From NCBI GenBank assembly GCA_965212205.1, contig CBDBUX010000016.1, positions 186,001-250,000 on the forward strand: a DNA stretch of 64,000 nt. The letters are read 5' to 3'. The notes under the pieces are model-generated. The model ran no database searches. It saw only the letters and a program-made list of their open reading frames with translations, and was not told the origin of the DNA. Shown here in pieces: positions 18,311-27,288 of the stretch. The DNA comes from JAHEJJ01 sp965212205 (lineage in GTDB: Bacteria; Bacteroidota; Bacteroidia; Flavobacteriales; Flavobacteriaceae). Each line of letters starts with the position of its first letter. Position 1 is the stretch's first letter. The position numbers were made by a program, and so were the translations under genes.

Positions 18311-18742
18311 ATGCTCACAAATTCTTCCAAATACGCCTTGAAAGCAGTGCTATACCTAACCTTGCATTCCGATCAAAATCACAAACTCCAGGTAAAGGAC
18401 ATCTGTGAAAAAATCGATATCCCTAAAGCCTACTCCGGGAAATTGCTTCAGGCCCTGGCAAAAAGAAATATCATCTCTTCCTCCAGAGGTCCCAAGGGAG
18501 GGTTTTATGTTGATGAAGACAATAAGAAACAATCGATAATGGCCATTATCGACACCATTGATGGTCGGAAAAAAATGGAAGCGTGTATTATTGGACTTGC
18601 CGACTGCGATGAGGAGAATCCTTGCCCCATGCATAATCTATTTGCTTCTTCGCGTATGAAAATGATACAGGAATTCGAAGAAACTACACTCGATGACCTG
18701 GCAAAGAGCCTCGATTCAAAGGAGTTGTTTCGGCTCAAATAG
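18311..18742 (+). CDS. Rrf2 family transcriptional regulator (Fe-S sensing type)
   Basis: A 143-residue winged-helix regulator starting at MLTNSSKYALKA, the usual beginning of the family. An in-frame ATG at 18242 would add 23 atypical residues. The DNA-binding helix region is IDIPKAYSGKLLQALAKR followed by the wing SSRGPKGGF. Three Cys residues with cluster-like spacing occur in ACIIGLADCDEENPCPMH, so an iron-sulfur cofactor sensing NO, oxygen or redox state is likely. It is divergent from the nos operon, its probable target. NsrR-like is a reasonable guess. Confidence 0.9.
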   Translation: MLTNSSKYALKAVLYLTLHSDQNHKLQVKDICEKIDIPKAYSGKLLQALAKRNIISSSRGPKGGFYVDEDNKKQSIMAIIDTIDGRKKMEACIIGLADCDEENPCPMHNLFASSRMKMIQEFEETTLDDLAKSLDSKELFRLK

Positions 18743-18772
18743 TAAGTCGCTTAACTTTTGCTGGATTGAAAA

Positions 18773-18798
18773 AAAGAGGGCCACTATAAGCCCTCTTT
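18773..18798. terminator. Bidirectional Rho-independent terminator
   Basis: Perfect 9-bp stem AAAGAGGGC / GCCCTCTTT with an 8-nt loop; A-run on the left and T-run on the right let it serve both the Rrf2 gene (ends 18742) and the convergent universal stress gene (ends 18822). Confidence 0.8.
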
Positions 18799-18821
18799 AA
18801 ATGAATTAACCCTGCGGTGCT

Positions 18822-19646
18822 TTAGATTTTGAAGGTAATAACTGGAATCTTACTGTGATTCGCAATATCCTCACCTATACTGCCCATAAAGAAATGTGAA
18901 AGGCCTTTACGCCCGTGGGTAGGAATACCGATGAGATCTGCGCTTATGTTTTCGCTATAATTCAATACACCTTTCTCTACACTATAGTCGTTATAGATCA
19001 TCACCTCCATACCAGCACCTGCTTTCTGCATATACTTGCTAACTCTTTCATAGGCATCTTTGGTGGAAAGGAAATTATCTCCGGGTGTATTGATATACAC
19101 CAGTTGAAGTTTGGACCCTAATTTATCAGAGAATTCTTTGGCCTTTTGAAAAGCGGCAAGCGATTCTTCCTTAAAGGCACAGGCGAATACAAAAACATCG
19201 GCTTTAAAGTCTGGTATTTCATCCTTAATCACCAAAACGGGAATCTCCGAATTTCTGACTACCTTTTCAGCGTTGGAACCAACAAAGATCTCTCTAAGGC
19301 CATCTGTTCCATGAGAACCCATGACAATAATATCGGCCTGGTGTTTTTCAACAACATCATTTACTTCACCAAATACCTTAAAATGTTTGATAATAGGTGT
19401 AATCTTCCTTACATCCCTTAAATATGCCTTGTCCAGGAATTCATTGATCCTTTTTTCAGCTAGTTTGAGAAGGAAAACCGTCTGTTCCGGATGGAAGCCC
19501 TCCGATGATGAAATCATAGCCTCATTGAGTTCCAGCATATGTAACGCCAGGATCTCAGAATCGTGTTTTCTGGCCAGAGAAGCCGCCACCTTTAACGCAT
19601 ATTCGGATTGTTCTGAAAAATCTATAGGTACTATGATTGTTTTCAT
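18822..19646 (-). CDS. Universal stress protein, tandem UspA domains
   Basis: A 274-residue protein with two Usp domains. The first (1-145) begins IIVPIDFSEQSEYAL and ends with the nucleotide-binding-like MGSHGTDGLREIFVGSNAEKV; the second (about 150-274) ends PTHGRKGLSHFFMGSIGEDI. Both G-rich ATP-loop segments are present. Placed between nos/Rrf2 and hemN, it fits the frequent grouping of usp genes with anaerobic respiration genes in Bacteroidota. Confidence 0.9.
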   Translation of the reverse strand: MKTIIVPIDFSEQSEYALKVAASLARKHDSEILALHMLELNEAMISSSEGFHPEQTVFLLKLAEKRINEFLDKAYLRDVRKITPIIKHFKVFGEVNDVVEKHQADIIVMGSHGTDGLREIFVGSNAEKVVRNSEIPVLVIKDEIPDFKADVFVFACAFKEESLAAFQKAKEFSDKLGSKLQLVYINTPGDNFLSTKDAYERVSKYMQKAGAGMEVMIYNDYSVEKGVLNYSENISADLIGIPTHGRKGLSHFFMGSIGEDIANHSKIPVITFKI

Positions 19647-19712
19647 GATATTGACTTTTGGGTTAAAATATAAAAATCCTTTTTGTTAGACTTCGCATAA
19701 GTTTAGATCTGG

Positions 19713-21074
19713 TTAAATCGTCATCGAAAACAACTGGGTCTCAGGAGCTTTCCTGTGCAAACGCATATCAAATGCCATGCATATATTACGAATAAATGGT
19801 TTGCCCTTATCTGTAACCCTCAATTCTGCAGGCAAAATCTCAACCAATCCATCAGCCTGCATTTCAACCAGCTTATTTAGAACGTTATCCAAGCTACTAA
19901 ATTGTAATTCTTTCTCATTCCAGGTGGTTTGAAAACGACACATCAGGTTAAGGATATGCCGACGGATCGCCTGATCTTCTGTATTGAGAATATGTCCTCG
20001 ATAGATCGGCAAAAATCCTGTAGACACCAAATGCTGATATTCTTCAATACCCTTGACATTCTGGGCAAAACCATACCAACTATCACTGATACTGGAGACA
20101 CCTAACCCTACAAGCAGATGGGTTTTCGAGGCCGTATACCCCATAAAATTCCTATGTATTCTACCTTCGGCCATGGCTTCATATAATGCATCGCTCTTCA
20201 AAGCAAAATGATCCATACCTATTTCTACATAACCCATAGCCCGAAGCAATTCACTCCCTCTTTCATAGAGTCTTCTTTTGTCGTCTGGTGAGGGCAGGTC
20301 ATCCTCACGAAAGCCGCGTTGTCCACTCCCCTTTAGCCAGGGTACATGGGCATAACTGTAAAATGCAATACGGTCGGGCTGTAAATTTCTGGTAATACTG
20401 ATCGTTCTTTCGATGTCTCCCATGCTTTGGTGAGGAAGTCCGAAAATAAGATCATGCCCCACAGAAGTATAACCAATTTCTCTGGCCCATTTCGTAACGC
20501 GTTTAACACGGTAAAAGGGTTGAAGCCGGTTTATAGCCTTCTGGATCTTTACACTGTAATCTTGTACCCCAAAACTCACCCGTCGGAAGCCCAGATCATA
20601 CAACTTCTGTAAATGCTCTTTTGTCGTATTGTTAGGATGCCCTTCAAAACTAAACTCAAAACCGGGAAACAGACTGGCCCTGCGCAAAATACCTTCGATA
20701 AGTATTTCCAGATTCGCCGGGCTAAAGAAAGTCGGTGTACCTCCGCCAAGATGTAATTCCTTAATTTGGGGTCTTCCGCCAAACAGGTCGGTATATAATT
20801 TCCACTCTTTTAGCAAACTTCTTATATAGGGCTCCTCGAGCTCATGCCTCTTGGTAATGCGTTTATGACATCCACAAAAAGTACACATCTGTTCGCAAAA
20901 TGGTAAATGAATGTAAATACTAATCCCCTCCTTCGAATTGCTGATCTCAAAAGCCTCTTTCACAGTCTCTTTATATCTCCTGCCCGAGAAATCGTCTAAA
21001 TCCCAGTAGGGAACGGTAGGATAACTGGTATAACGTGGTCCGGGAACGTTGTATTTTTGAATCAGGGAGTCCAT
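19713..21074 (-). CDS. hemN: Oxygen-independent coproporphyrinogen III oxidase
   Basis: Radical SAM enzyme making protoporphyrinogen IX without oxygen, needed for haem under low oxygen. The 453-residue protein has the HemN opening YNVPGPRYTSYPT, the radical SAM cluster CEQMCTFCGC, the glycine-rich LGGGTPTF, and the HemN-type C-terminal domain. Length matches true HemN rather than HemW. An FNR-like box lies 51-62 nt upstream of the start. It supplies haem for the cbb3 oxidase and cytochromes encoded nearby. Confidence 0.95.
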   Translation of the reverse strand: MDSLIQKYNVPGPRYTSYPTVPYWDLDDFSGRRYKETVKEAFEISNSKEGISIYIHLPFCEQMCTFCGCHKRITKRHELEEPYIRSLLKEWKLYTDLFGGRPQIKELHLGGGTPTFFSPANLEILIEGILRRASLFPGFEFSFEGHPNNTTKEHLQKLYDLGFRRVSFGVQDYSVKIQKAINRLQPFYRVKRVTKWAREIGYTSVGHDLIFGLPHQSMGDIERTISITRNLQPDRIAFYSYAHVPWLKGSGQRGFREDDLPSPDDKRRLYERGSELLRAMGYVEIGMDHFALKSDALYEAMAEGRIHRNFMGYTASKTHLLVGLGVSSISDSWYGFAQNVKGIEEYQHLVSTGFLPIYRGHILNTEDQAIRRHILNLMCRFQTTWNEKELQFSSLDNVLNKLVEMQADGLVEILPAELRVTDKGKPFIRNICMAFDMRLHRKAPETQLFSMTI

Positions 21075-21124
21075 TGATAGGCCTTGTTTCTTACAAAGCT
21101 AAAGGGAATGTACTCTGGAAAATA

Positions 21125-21136
21125 TGATAAAAATCA
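21125..21136. promoter_or_regulatory. FNR/CRP-like box upstream of hemN
   Basis: TGAT-AAAA-ATCA, a perfect dyad matching the core of the FNR consensus TTGAT-N4-ATCAA, 51-62 nt before the hemN ATG. It differs in one base from the box upstream of the nos operon. Confidence 0.55.
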
Positions 21137-21199
21137 GTTCTGTTCCAAGCACCACGACTGATATTGACTGCAATTACATCAAAGATGAAAGCCATCTGA

Positions 21200-22558
21200 T
21201 CAGTAGGCATCACTTGTCCAATTCAATGGGGCACGGTTTTCCCATAAACCCTTTGTAAAATCAGGAAAGTCTTGTGGTGCTCCACCCTGTGCAATCGATC
21301 GTTCTGAGAGCGGGGTTAAAGCACTCCATGCAGCAGCATCATAAACATCTAAAGGAGGTGCTACTTTACGCCTTGCAGATTCCACAAAGGCATTTAAAAC
21401 AAAAAAATCCATGCCGCCATGACCCGATCCGGTAGCTAGTTCACCATATTTTTTCCATAGTGGATGATCATAACGACTAAGCCATGATGTAGCATCTTCC
21501 CATTGGTGCCCAGACGTTTCTCCCTCGATAAAGATCCGGTTGCCATCTACCTCCCAGATACCATTGGCGCCCTGTACCCTGAATCCCAGGGAATAAGGTC
21601 TGGGCAAATTACAGTCGTGCGTAACAATTATGGTTTCTTCCCTGGCGGTCTTTATTGTACTGGTAATCACATCGCCCTGCCGGAACTTTACCTTGGTATT
21701 GGGGTGGTCTGGCCCACCCAGATCAAGAATATAATTGTGCAATCCAATGGCCTTGGTGGCATATGAAGATACGCTGAGAAAGCGATTTCCCCTATTGATA
21801 TCGGCCATTACCGCCACCGGGCCCAGTCCATGGGTCGGATACACATCGGCATTCTGATTTACGGAATATGCGGTACGCCATTTCGCCTCAGATATCGCTT
21901 TATCACCGAATTCAACACCTCCTCCATAAGGCTGTTTTCCATCGTTAAATTTTACATGCCGAAGATCGTGCTGATAACCACATCGGAAATGCACCAATTC
22001 ACCGAAAATTCCATTTTTTACCATATTGAGTACAGCCAGAACATCTCTTCGGTAGTTTACATTTTCCAGGATCATCAAATGCGTCCCAGTCTCTAAGTGG
22101 GTGTTCACCAACTCCCAGCAACCCTCCATGGTGGTCGCTGCAGAAACCTCCACACCCGTATATTTTTTGGCCCGCATGGCATCCACACTCATCGGCACAT
22201 GCCACGACCATGGAGTAGCAATGATTACTGCTTCCAGTGCTTCCAGAGAAAGCAGGTTGCGATAATCTAATTCATCGCTGCCAAAAGTTTTGGGGAGTTG
22301 CATCCCGGCTTTTTTGATCAGTTCATTTGCAATGCTGATGCGCTTGAGGTCGATATCGCAAATCGCCGTAACCTCTATGTCGTCCCTAAGCAGAAGATTC
22401 TTCAGATGGGCAGTCCCACGGAGCCCAACTCCAATTATTCCTATCTTCAATTTATCTGCCTTTTTCGCTGTTGAAAATCCCATAGCAGTATGTGGCCATA
22501 CCACTGTTCCAAGACCCATTGCAGATAGATTTTTCATAAAATTTCGCCTCGATGCCAT
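21200..22558 (-). CDS. GH109-like Gfo/Idh/MocA protein (alpha-N-acetylgalactosaminidase family)
   Basis: Exported NAD-dependent oxidoreductase-fold glycosidase. The start MASRRNFMKNLS carries a Tat motif (RRNFMK). The Rossmann motif IGIIGVGLRGTAHLKN follows, then segments shared with GH109 enzymes: ATPWSWH, LENVNYRRDV, FGELVHFRCGYQHDLR, YPTHGLGPVAVMADINRGNR, and GSGHGGMDFF near residue 385. GH109 enzymes remove terminal alpha-GalNAc by a transient-oxidation mechanism with bound NAD. The residue count (452) agrees. A GTG/ATG two codons upstream is possible but would precede the Tat motif. Confidence 0.82.
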   Translation of the reverse strand: MASRRNFMKNLSAMGLGTVVWPHTAMGFSTAKKADKLKIGIIGVGLRGTAHLKNLLLRDDIEVTAICDIDLKRISIANELIKKAGMQLPKTFGSDELDYRNLLSLEALEAVIIATPWSWHVPMSVDAMRAKKYTGVEVSAATTMEGCWELVNTHLETGTHLMILENVNYRRDVLAVLNMVKNGIFGELVHFRCGYQHDLRHVKFNDGKQPYGGGVEFGDKAISEAKWRTAYSVNQNADVYPTHGLGPVAVMADINRGNRFLSVSSYATKAIGLHNYILDLGGPDHPNTKVKFRQGDVITSTIKTAREETIIVTHDCNLPRPYSLGFRVQGANGIWEVDGNRIFIEGETSGHQWEDATSWLSRYDHPLWKKYGELATGSGHGGMDFFVLNAFVESARRKVAPPLDVYDAAAWSALTPLSERSIAQGGAPQDFPDFTKGLWENRAPLNWTSDAY

Positions 22559-22608
22559 AGTCATGATTTTATTTAAACGTCTTAAAAATTATGAAAATCT
22601 ATCTCACC

Positions 22609-22640
22609 TTGCAGCGTTGAGGGATAAAAACTTATTTTTG
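22609..22640 (+). promoter_or_regulatory. Candidate Bacteroidota promoter of the nucleotidyltransferase gene
   Basis: TTG (22609-22611), 21 bp, then TATTTTTG (22633-22640), matching the TTTG / TAnnTTTG pattern, 18 nt upstream of the ATG at 22659 in the divergent region with the GH109-like gene. Confidence 0.4.
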
Positions 22641-22658
22641 CGGCCATAATTATCAACT

Positions 22659-23540
22659 ATGACATTACTGCTGATGGCTGCCGGCAAAGGAAGCCGATAT
22701 GGAAAACTTAAGCAATTCGACGGGCTGGGGCCCAATGAAGAATTCTTAATGGAATTCAGCATCTACGATGCTATTCAGGAAGGATTCGACCATATTGTGG
22801 TCATCACCCAAAAAACCAATGTGGAATTTCTTAAAGATCATTTGGCAGCCCGACTTCCAGGGCATGTCCAAATAGATGTTTTGGCCCAGCAGCTCAACGA
22901 TTTGCCCGAAGGATTAACCGTTAATGCGGAACGCGAGAAACCCTGGGGTACTGCCCATGCCGTATGGACGGCAAGGAATGTTATCTCCAATCCTTTTGTA
23001 GTGATCAATGCAGATGACTATTACGGGAAAAAAGCCTACGCCAAGGCGGCATCTTTTATAAAACAGCAAGGAAATACCGACAATTTTGGACTGGTAGCCT
23101 ATACTCTAAAAGATACCCTATCTGACTTCGGTTCGGTTTCTCGCGGGGTATGTAAACAAGATGGTAATAAACTCTTATCTGTAGAAGAAAGAATTCAGAT
23201 CGAAAATCAAAACGGGACTATAGTCGATTCGGATTCGGGGCTTCGATTTACCGGCAATGAGCTGGTGAGTATGAATTTCTGGGTCTGCAGCCCTTCGATT
23301 TTCAATGGAATAGAACAAGACCTGAAATTATTTGTGGAAACCGGTGAAAATTTGGAAAAAGGAGAAGTCTATTTGCCATTTGTCATCAAGGAAATGCTTC
23401 AACGCAAAATTACGTCCGTTGAAGTAATACCGGCAGAGAGCAATTGGTTTGGGGTCACCTACGCCGATGATAAGGCAATTGCCATGGAAAGCCTGAGTTC
23501 TATGGTAGAGCAAGGAGACTATCCTTCGCCTTTATGGTAG
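22659..23540 (+). CDS. Nucleotidyltransferase (NTP_transferase family)
   Basis: A 293-residue sugar-phosphate-type nucleotidyltransferase. The N-terminal LLLMAAGKGSRYG is the NTP-binding loop, with K/Q nearby; ADDYYG is the metal-binding Asp motif; KPWGTAHAVWTAR lies between them, as in glucose-1-phosphate uridylyl/thymidylyl transferases. The C-terminal part contains a Trp-Phe-Gly-Val-Thr segment. The sugar and nucleotide cannot be decided from the sequence. It stands alone between divergent GH109 and convergent dehydrogenase genes. Confidence 0.85.
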   Translation: MTLLLMAAGKGSRYGKLKQFDGLGPNEEFLMEFSIYDAIQEGFDHIVVITQKTNVEFLKDHLAARLPGHVQIDVLAQQLNDLPEGLTVNAEREKPWGTAHAVWTARNVISNPFVVINADDYYGKKAYAKAASFIKQQGNTDNFGLVAYTLKDTLSDFGSVSRGVCKQDGNKLLSVEERIQIENQNGTIVDSDSGLRFTGNELVSMNFWVCSPSIFNGIEQDLKLFVETGENLEKGEVYLPFVIKEMLQRKITSVEVIPAESNWFGVTYADDKAIAMESLSSMVEQGDYPSPLW

Positions 23541-23557
23541 CGATCAGCGACGCTTAT

Positions 23558-24736
23558 TTATTGAAAAGCTGAGTGTCCGGTGATATCGGCACCGGTGATC
23601 AGGAGATGAATATCATGAGTTCCTTCGTAGGTGATTACACTCTCCAGGTTCATCATATGACGCATAATGCTGTATTCCCCGGTAATACCCATGCCCCCTA
23701 GCATTTGACGTGCTTCCCTGGCGATTCGTATAGCCATATCCACATTATTGCGTTTTGCCATTGAGATTTGAGCAGTGGTAGCCTTGCCTTCATTTTTTAG
23801 CTGACCTAAGCGGAGCGCCATCAACTGGGCTTTGGTAATCTCTGTGATCATCTCTGCCAGTTTTTTCTGTTGTAGCTGAAATGCAGCAATCGGCTTACCA
23901 AATTGTACACGTTCCTTGGCATAACGCAAGGCGGTATCATAACAATCCATAGCAGCGCCAATGGCACCCCAGGCAATTCCGTAACGCGCCGAATCGAGAC
24001 ATCCCAGTGGAGCTCCCAGACCATTTTTGCCAGGGAGGAGATTCTCCTTCGGAACCTTAACATTGTCAAAAATCAATTCGCCGGTGGCAGAGGCCCTCAA
24101 AGACCATTTATTATGAGTTTCCGGAGTGGAAAAACCTTCCATACCTCTTTCCACTATCAGCCCATGAATACGCCCTTCCTCATTTTTAGCCCAGACCACA
24201 GCGATATCTGCAAATGGTGAATTCGAAATCCAAAGCTTCGCGCCATTCAATACATAATGGTCTCCCTGATCTTTAAAATTTGTGACCATGCCTGCGGGGT
24301 TGGAACCAAAATCGGGTTCGGTAAGTCCAAAACATCCCATATACTCACCTGTAGCGAGTTTAGGCAAGTATTTTTGTCGTTGCTCATCTGTACCATAGAT
24401 AAATATGGGGTACATCACCAGTGATGACTGTACAGAAGCAGTAGAGCGCACCCCGCTATCGCCTCTTTCAATTTCCTGCATGATAAGGCCATAACTGATC
24501 TGATCCAGACCTGCACCACCATACTCTATCGGAATATAAGGACCAAAAGCGCCTATTTCTGCCAGGCCCTTTATGATCTGTTCAGGAAATTCGGCCTTTT
24601 GGGCATACTCTTCAATGATGGGAGAAACTTCGCGTTTTACCCATTGCCGTGCTGCATCCCTGACAAGCTTGTGCTCATCGGTCAGGAGATCATCAAGATT
24701 ATAGTAGTCAGGAGCTTCAAATAGATCGGGTTTCAT
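23558..24736 (-). CDS. Acyl-CoA dehydrogenase, glutaryl-CoA dehydrogenase-like
   Basis: FAD-dependent acyl-CoA dehydrogenase of 392 residues from ATG 24736 (MKPDLFEAPDYYNLDDLLT). Features: CFGLTEPDFGSNP flavin-binding segment, LNGAKLWISNSP, RVQFGKPIAAFQ, and ARQMLGGMGITGEYSIMRHMMNLESVITYEGTHDIH; the Glu in TYEGT is the catalytic base as in glutaryl-CoA dehydrogenases. The DDLL/EHKLVRDAAR opening also matches that group. It probably converts glutaryl-CoA to crotonyl-CoA in lysine/tryptophan breakdown. Confidence 0.85.
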   Translation of the reverse strand: MKPDLFEAPDYYNLDDLLTDEHKLVRDAARQWVKREVSPIIEEYAQKAEFPEQIIKGLAEIGAFGPYIPIEYGGAGLDQISYGLIMQEIERGDSGVRSTASVQSSLVMYPIFIYGTDEQRQKYLPKLATGEYMGCFGLTEPDFGSNPAGMVTNFKDQGDHYVLNGAKLWISNSPFADIAVVWAKNEEGRIHGLIVERGMEGFSTPETHNKWSLRASATGELIFDNVKVPKENLLPGKNGLGAPLGCLDSARYGIAWGAIGAAMDCYDTALRYAKERVQFGKPIAAFQLQQKKLAEMITEITKAQLMALRLGQLKNEGKATTAQISMAKRNNVDMAIRIAREARQMLGGMGITGEYSIMRHMMNLESVITYEGTHDIHLLITGADITGHSAFQ

Positions 24737-24827
24737 AGGGCATAATTTTGGCCCCAAAGGTAGCAAAGGAATATAACAAACCAATACGCGGCTGTTATAA
24801 TTTTAACTCGAAAAGTAAAGATGAGTA

Positions 24828-25919
24828 TTAGCCATTGTTGAGGAACTCAACAAGTAATCTGTGGAAATGATGCACGCCTTTTTCACGGGTGGGAGAAAAC
24901 CTGCCGGCTTTGTAGAATTTTGAGCGAATACCTAGCTGAACCCCCTCTACGACCTCCTCATCTTCGATTTCCACCTTGTCTAATCCGGCACCGGCGCCCT
25001 CGTCTAATTTAGTGCTGTCGTAAACAAAGCTCAGAAAACGAACCCGTGTCTTATCTGTTTTAAGAGGTTCAACAATATTGACCGATAATCCCCAAGGGTA
25101 GAAATTGAACATCATATTGGGAAAGACCCAAAAATAATAGGCCGCCACTTGCTTACCAAAATCGATATGATCTGAAGGTAGATCAAAGACCTCCTCCCCT
25201 TCCCGTGCATATCCGATTTGAAGGTTCATATGGTCGAATAGCAGGGTTTCATAATCTCCATAGTCCAGCACTGTATTGAGATCCTGATGCACAAAAGGAA
25301 TATGAAAACCTTCAAGGTAATTATCACAATAGAGAGCCCAATGGGCATTTACAAAATAATCTTTGTTTCGCTTTTCGTCAAGTACAAAATCGTCCAGCGG
25401 TAAAAATCCAACTCTCTGGTTGATCTGCTCCAGTACCGTTTCCAAATTATAGCCAGGGTTTAGTCCGGCAAAAAACCAAGGACCCCATTCCAACATTGGA
25501 AATTTATACAAATTATCGCAGGCGGATGGAAAATCTTCAACCCCCTGAAATTCTGGCATGGATTCGAATTGGCCATCAAGCCCAAAGCGCCTGCCATGGT
25601 AACGGCAGCTCAATTTTTTGAAGGCGCCAGGCTTGTTCACAACGATGTTGGCCCTATGAGTACAAACATTGCTCAAACAGTGAAACTGGCCCCCTTTATC
25701 CTTGGTAAGTACCATGGGTTCTGTAAGAAATCCATCGAGCAGTATCAAGGGATAGGCATCCTGATCATTTTGAAGAAGGTTTTTATATCCGATCCATTGC
25801 CAGGATCTATAAAAAACCTGTTCTTTGACTTTCTCAAAGCTGGCCTCATCGCGGTAAAATTCGGCCGGTAGTGTTTTTGATTTATTTATATTCTGATCGA
25901 TATGATATTTGCCGCTCAC
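24828..25919 (-). CDS. Rieske-type aromatic-ring-hydroxylating oxygenase, alpha subunit family
   Basis: A 363-residue non-haem iron oxygenase. The Rieske 2Fe-2S ligands are in CTHRAN and CRYHGRRF (residues about 83-110); the usual Trp after CxxHG is Arg here. The catalytic domain shows the iron site region CDNYLEGFHIPFVH (two His) with a later acidic ligand. It resembles the choline/betaine/carnitine-type monooxygenases that act on N-methyl compounds as much as true aromatic oxygenases. No reductase gene is adjacent. It is divergent, 63 bp away, from a permease and a dimethylargininase-like gene, so a methylated-amine substrate is an attractive inference. Confidence 0.8.
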   Translation of the reverse strand: MSGKYHIDQNINKSKTLPAEFYRDEASFEKVKEQVFYRSWQWIGYKNLLQNDQDAYPLILLDGFLTEPMVLTKDKGGQFHCLSNVCTHRANIVVNKPGAFKKLSCRYHGRRFGLDGQFESMPEFQGVEDFPSACDNLYKFPMLEWGPWFFAGLNPGYNLETVLEQINQRVGFLPLDDFVLDEKRNKDYFVNAHWALYCDNYLEGFHIPFVHQDLNTVLDYGDYETLLFDHMNLQIGYAREGEEVFDLPSDHIDFGKQVAAYYFWVFPNMMFNFYPWGLSVNIVEPLKTDKTRVRFLSFVYDSTKLDEGAGAGLDKVEIEDEEVVEGVQLGIRSKFYKAGRFSPTREKGVHHFHRLLVEFLNNG

Positions 25920-25933
25920 CTGTGATTAATTTG

Positions 25934-25947
25934 TACTTTTAAAAGTA
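25934..25947. promoter_or_regulatory. Perfect 14-bp palindrome in divergent promoter region
   Basis: TACTTTTAAAAGTA sits centrally in the 63-bp gap between the Rieske oxygenase start (25919) and the permease start (25983). A perfect dyad in this place is a candidate operator controlling both transcripts. Confidence 0.4.
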
Positions 25948-25982
25948 TGTAATTCTTTTTACAAACCTAACCAATCATAAAT

Positions 25983-27287
25983 TTGACGCAAACCAACTCA
26001 AAAAAGAAACTGGGTTTATGGATGAGCACTTCCCTGGTAATAGGTAATATGGTAGGTGCCGGCATATTCCTGATGCCGGCTGCGCTCGCAGCTTATGGTG
26101 GCATTAGCGTAGTTGGGTGGTTGGTGTCGGCGGCCGGAGCTTTAATCCTGGCCAGGGTTTTTAGCAAACTCAGCCTCCTTGTACCTAATTCGAATGGCGG
26201 ACCTTATGCCTTCTCAAGGGCAGGATTCGGGGATTATTTAGGTTTCCTGGTGGCTTGGGGATACTGGATATCTATATGGGTGAGTAATGCGGCCATCGCA
26301 ATAGCCTTTGTTGCCGCCATGAGTGTCTTTTTTCCAGTACTCGCAGAAAGCAGAATCGCCGCTGTACTGACTGCCCTGGCTGCCATCTGGTTCCTGACCT
26401 GGATCAATTCAAAAGGCATTCGGGAATCTGGTAAAATACAATTACTTACTACCGTTCTGAAGCTCATCCCCCTATTCCTGATAATTGCCTTCGGCTTTTT
26501 CTTTTTTGATATTTCTAATTTTAGTCCTTTCAATACAAGTGGCACCGATAGTTGGGCGGCCATCTCCGTTACGGCTACCATGACGTTCTACGCCTACCTC
26601 GGATTCGAAAGTGCCACCATCCCGGCTGCCAATGTGGAAAATCCAGAAAAAACAATACCGAAGGCGACAATGATCGGTACAATACTGACCACAATATTCT
26701 ATATACTCGGCACCGTTGTGGTTATGGGTATGATTCCGATGGATATCCTGGCCAATTCGCCTGCACCTTATGCAGATGCCATGGGGATAATTGGTGGTGA
26801 ATGGGGTAAAAACCTGGTCGCAGCCGGAGCGGCCATAGCCGCTTTCGGGGCATTAAACGGTTGGATATTAATTCAGGGACAGATAGCACGTGCCACTGCT
26901 ATAGATAATCTTTTCCCAACTGTTTTTAAACGAGACAACAGAAATGGTGTCCCCATATGGGGGCTGATCATCGGTAGTGGTTTAACATCTGTTGTAATGT
27001 TGATGAATTATACAGATGGCCTTGTAGAACAATTCCGCTTTATGGTTCTGCTGACCACGCTTTGTTGTCTTGTTCCATATCTCTTTTCCGCGGCTGCATA
27101 TGTGCTGCTCGCCAATGAAAAATCTAAGCCTGGGAAAAATCAGTTAGCCGTCCATGCCATGGGTGGAATTGCATTTATATTTACTCTTTGGGCCATATTT
27201 GGTGCCGGAGAGCGTACGGTATTCTGGGGTACACTTTTACTTCTGGCAGGAACACCTTTCTATGTTTGGATGAAACGCAAAAAATAA
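25983..27287 (+). CDS. APC family amino acid permease
   Basis: A 434-residue membrane transporter with about 12 helices. The family opening is KKLGLWMSTSLVIGNMVGAGIFLMPA, including the substrate-binding GAGIF loop. The nearest start containing this whole segment is TTG at 25983; an in-frame stop lies 15 nt upstream and the first ATG (26022) would cut into helix 1. It is most like the AdiC/arginine-agmatine group of exchangers. It is followed by 1 nt by a dimethylargininase-like gene, suggesting import of arginine or a methylated arginine. Confidence 0.85.
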   Translation: MTQTNSKKKLGLWMSTSLVIGNMVGAGIFLMPAALAAYGGISVVGWLVSAAGALILARVFSKLSLLVPNSNGGPYAFSRAGFGDYLGFLVAWGYWISIWVSNAAIAIAFVAAMSVFFPVLAESRIAAVLTALAAIWFLTWINSKGIRESGKIQLLTTVLKLIPLFLIIAFGFFFFDISNFSPFNTSGTDSWAAISVTATMTFYAYLGFESATIPAANVENPEKTIPKATMIGTILTTIFYILGTVVVMGMIPMDILANSPAPYADAMGIIGGEWGKNLVAAGAAIAAFGALNGWILIQGQIARATAIDNLFPTVFKRDNRNGVPIWGLIIGSGLTSVVMLMNYTDGLVEQFRFMVLLTTLCCLVPYLFSAAAYVLLANEKSKPGKNQLAVHAMGGIAFIFTLWAIFGAGERTVFWGTLLLLAGTPFYVWMKRKK

Positions 27288-27288
27288 T

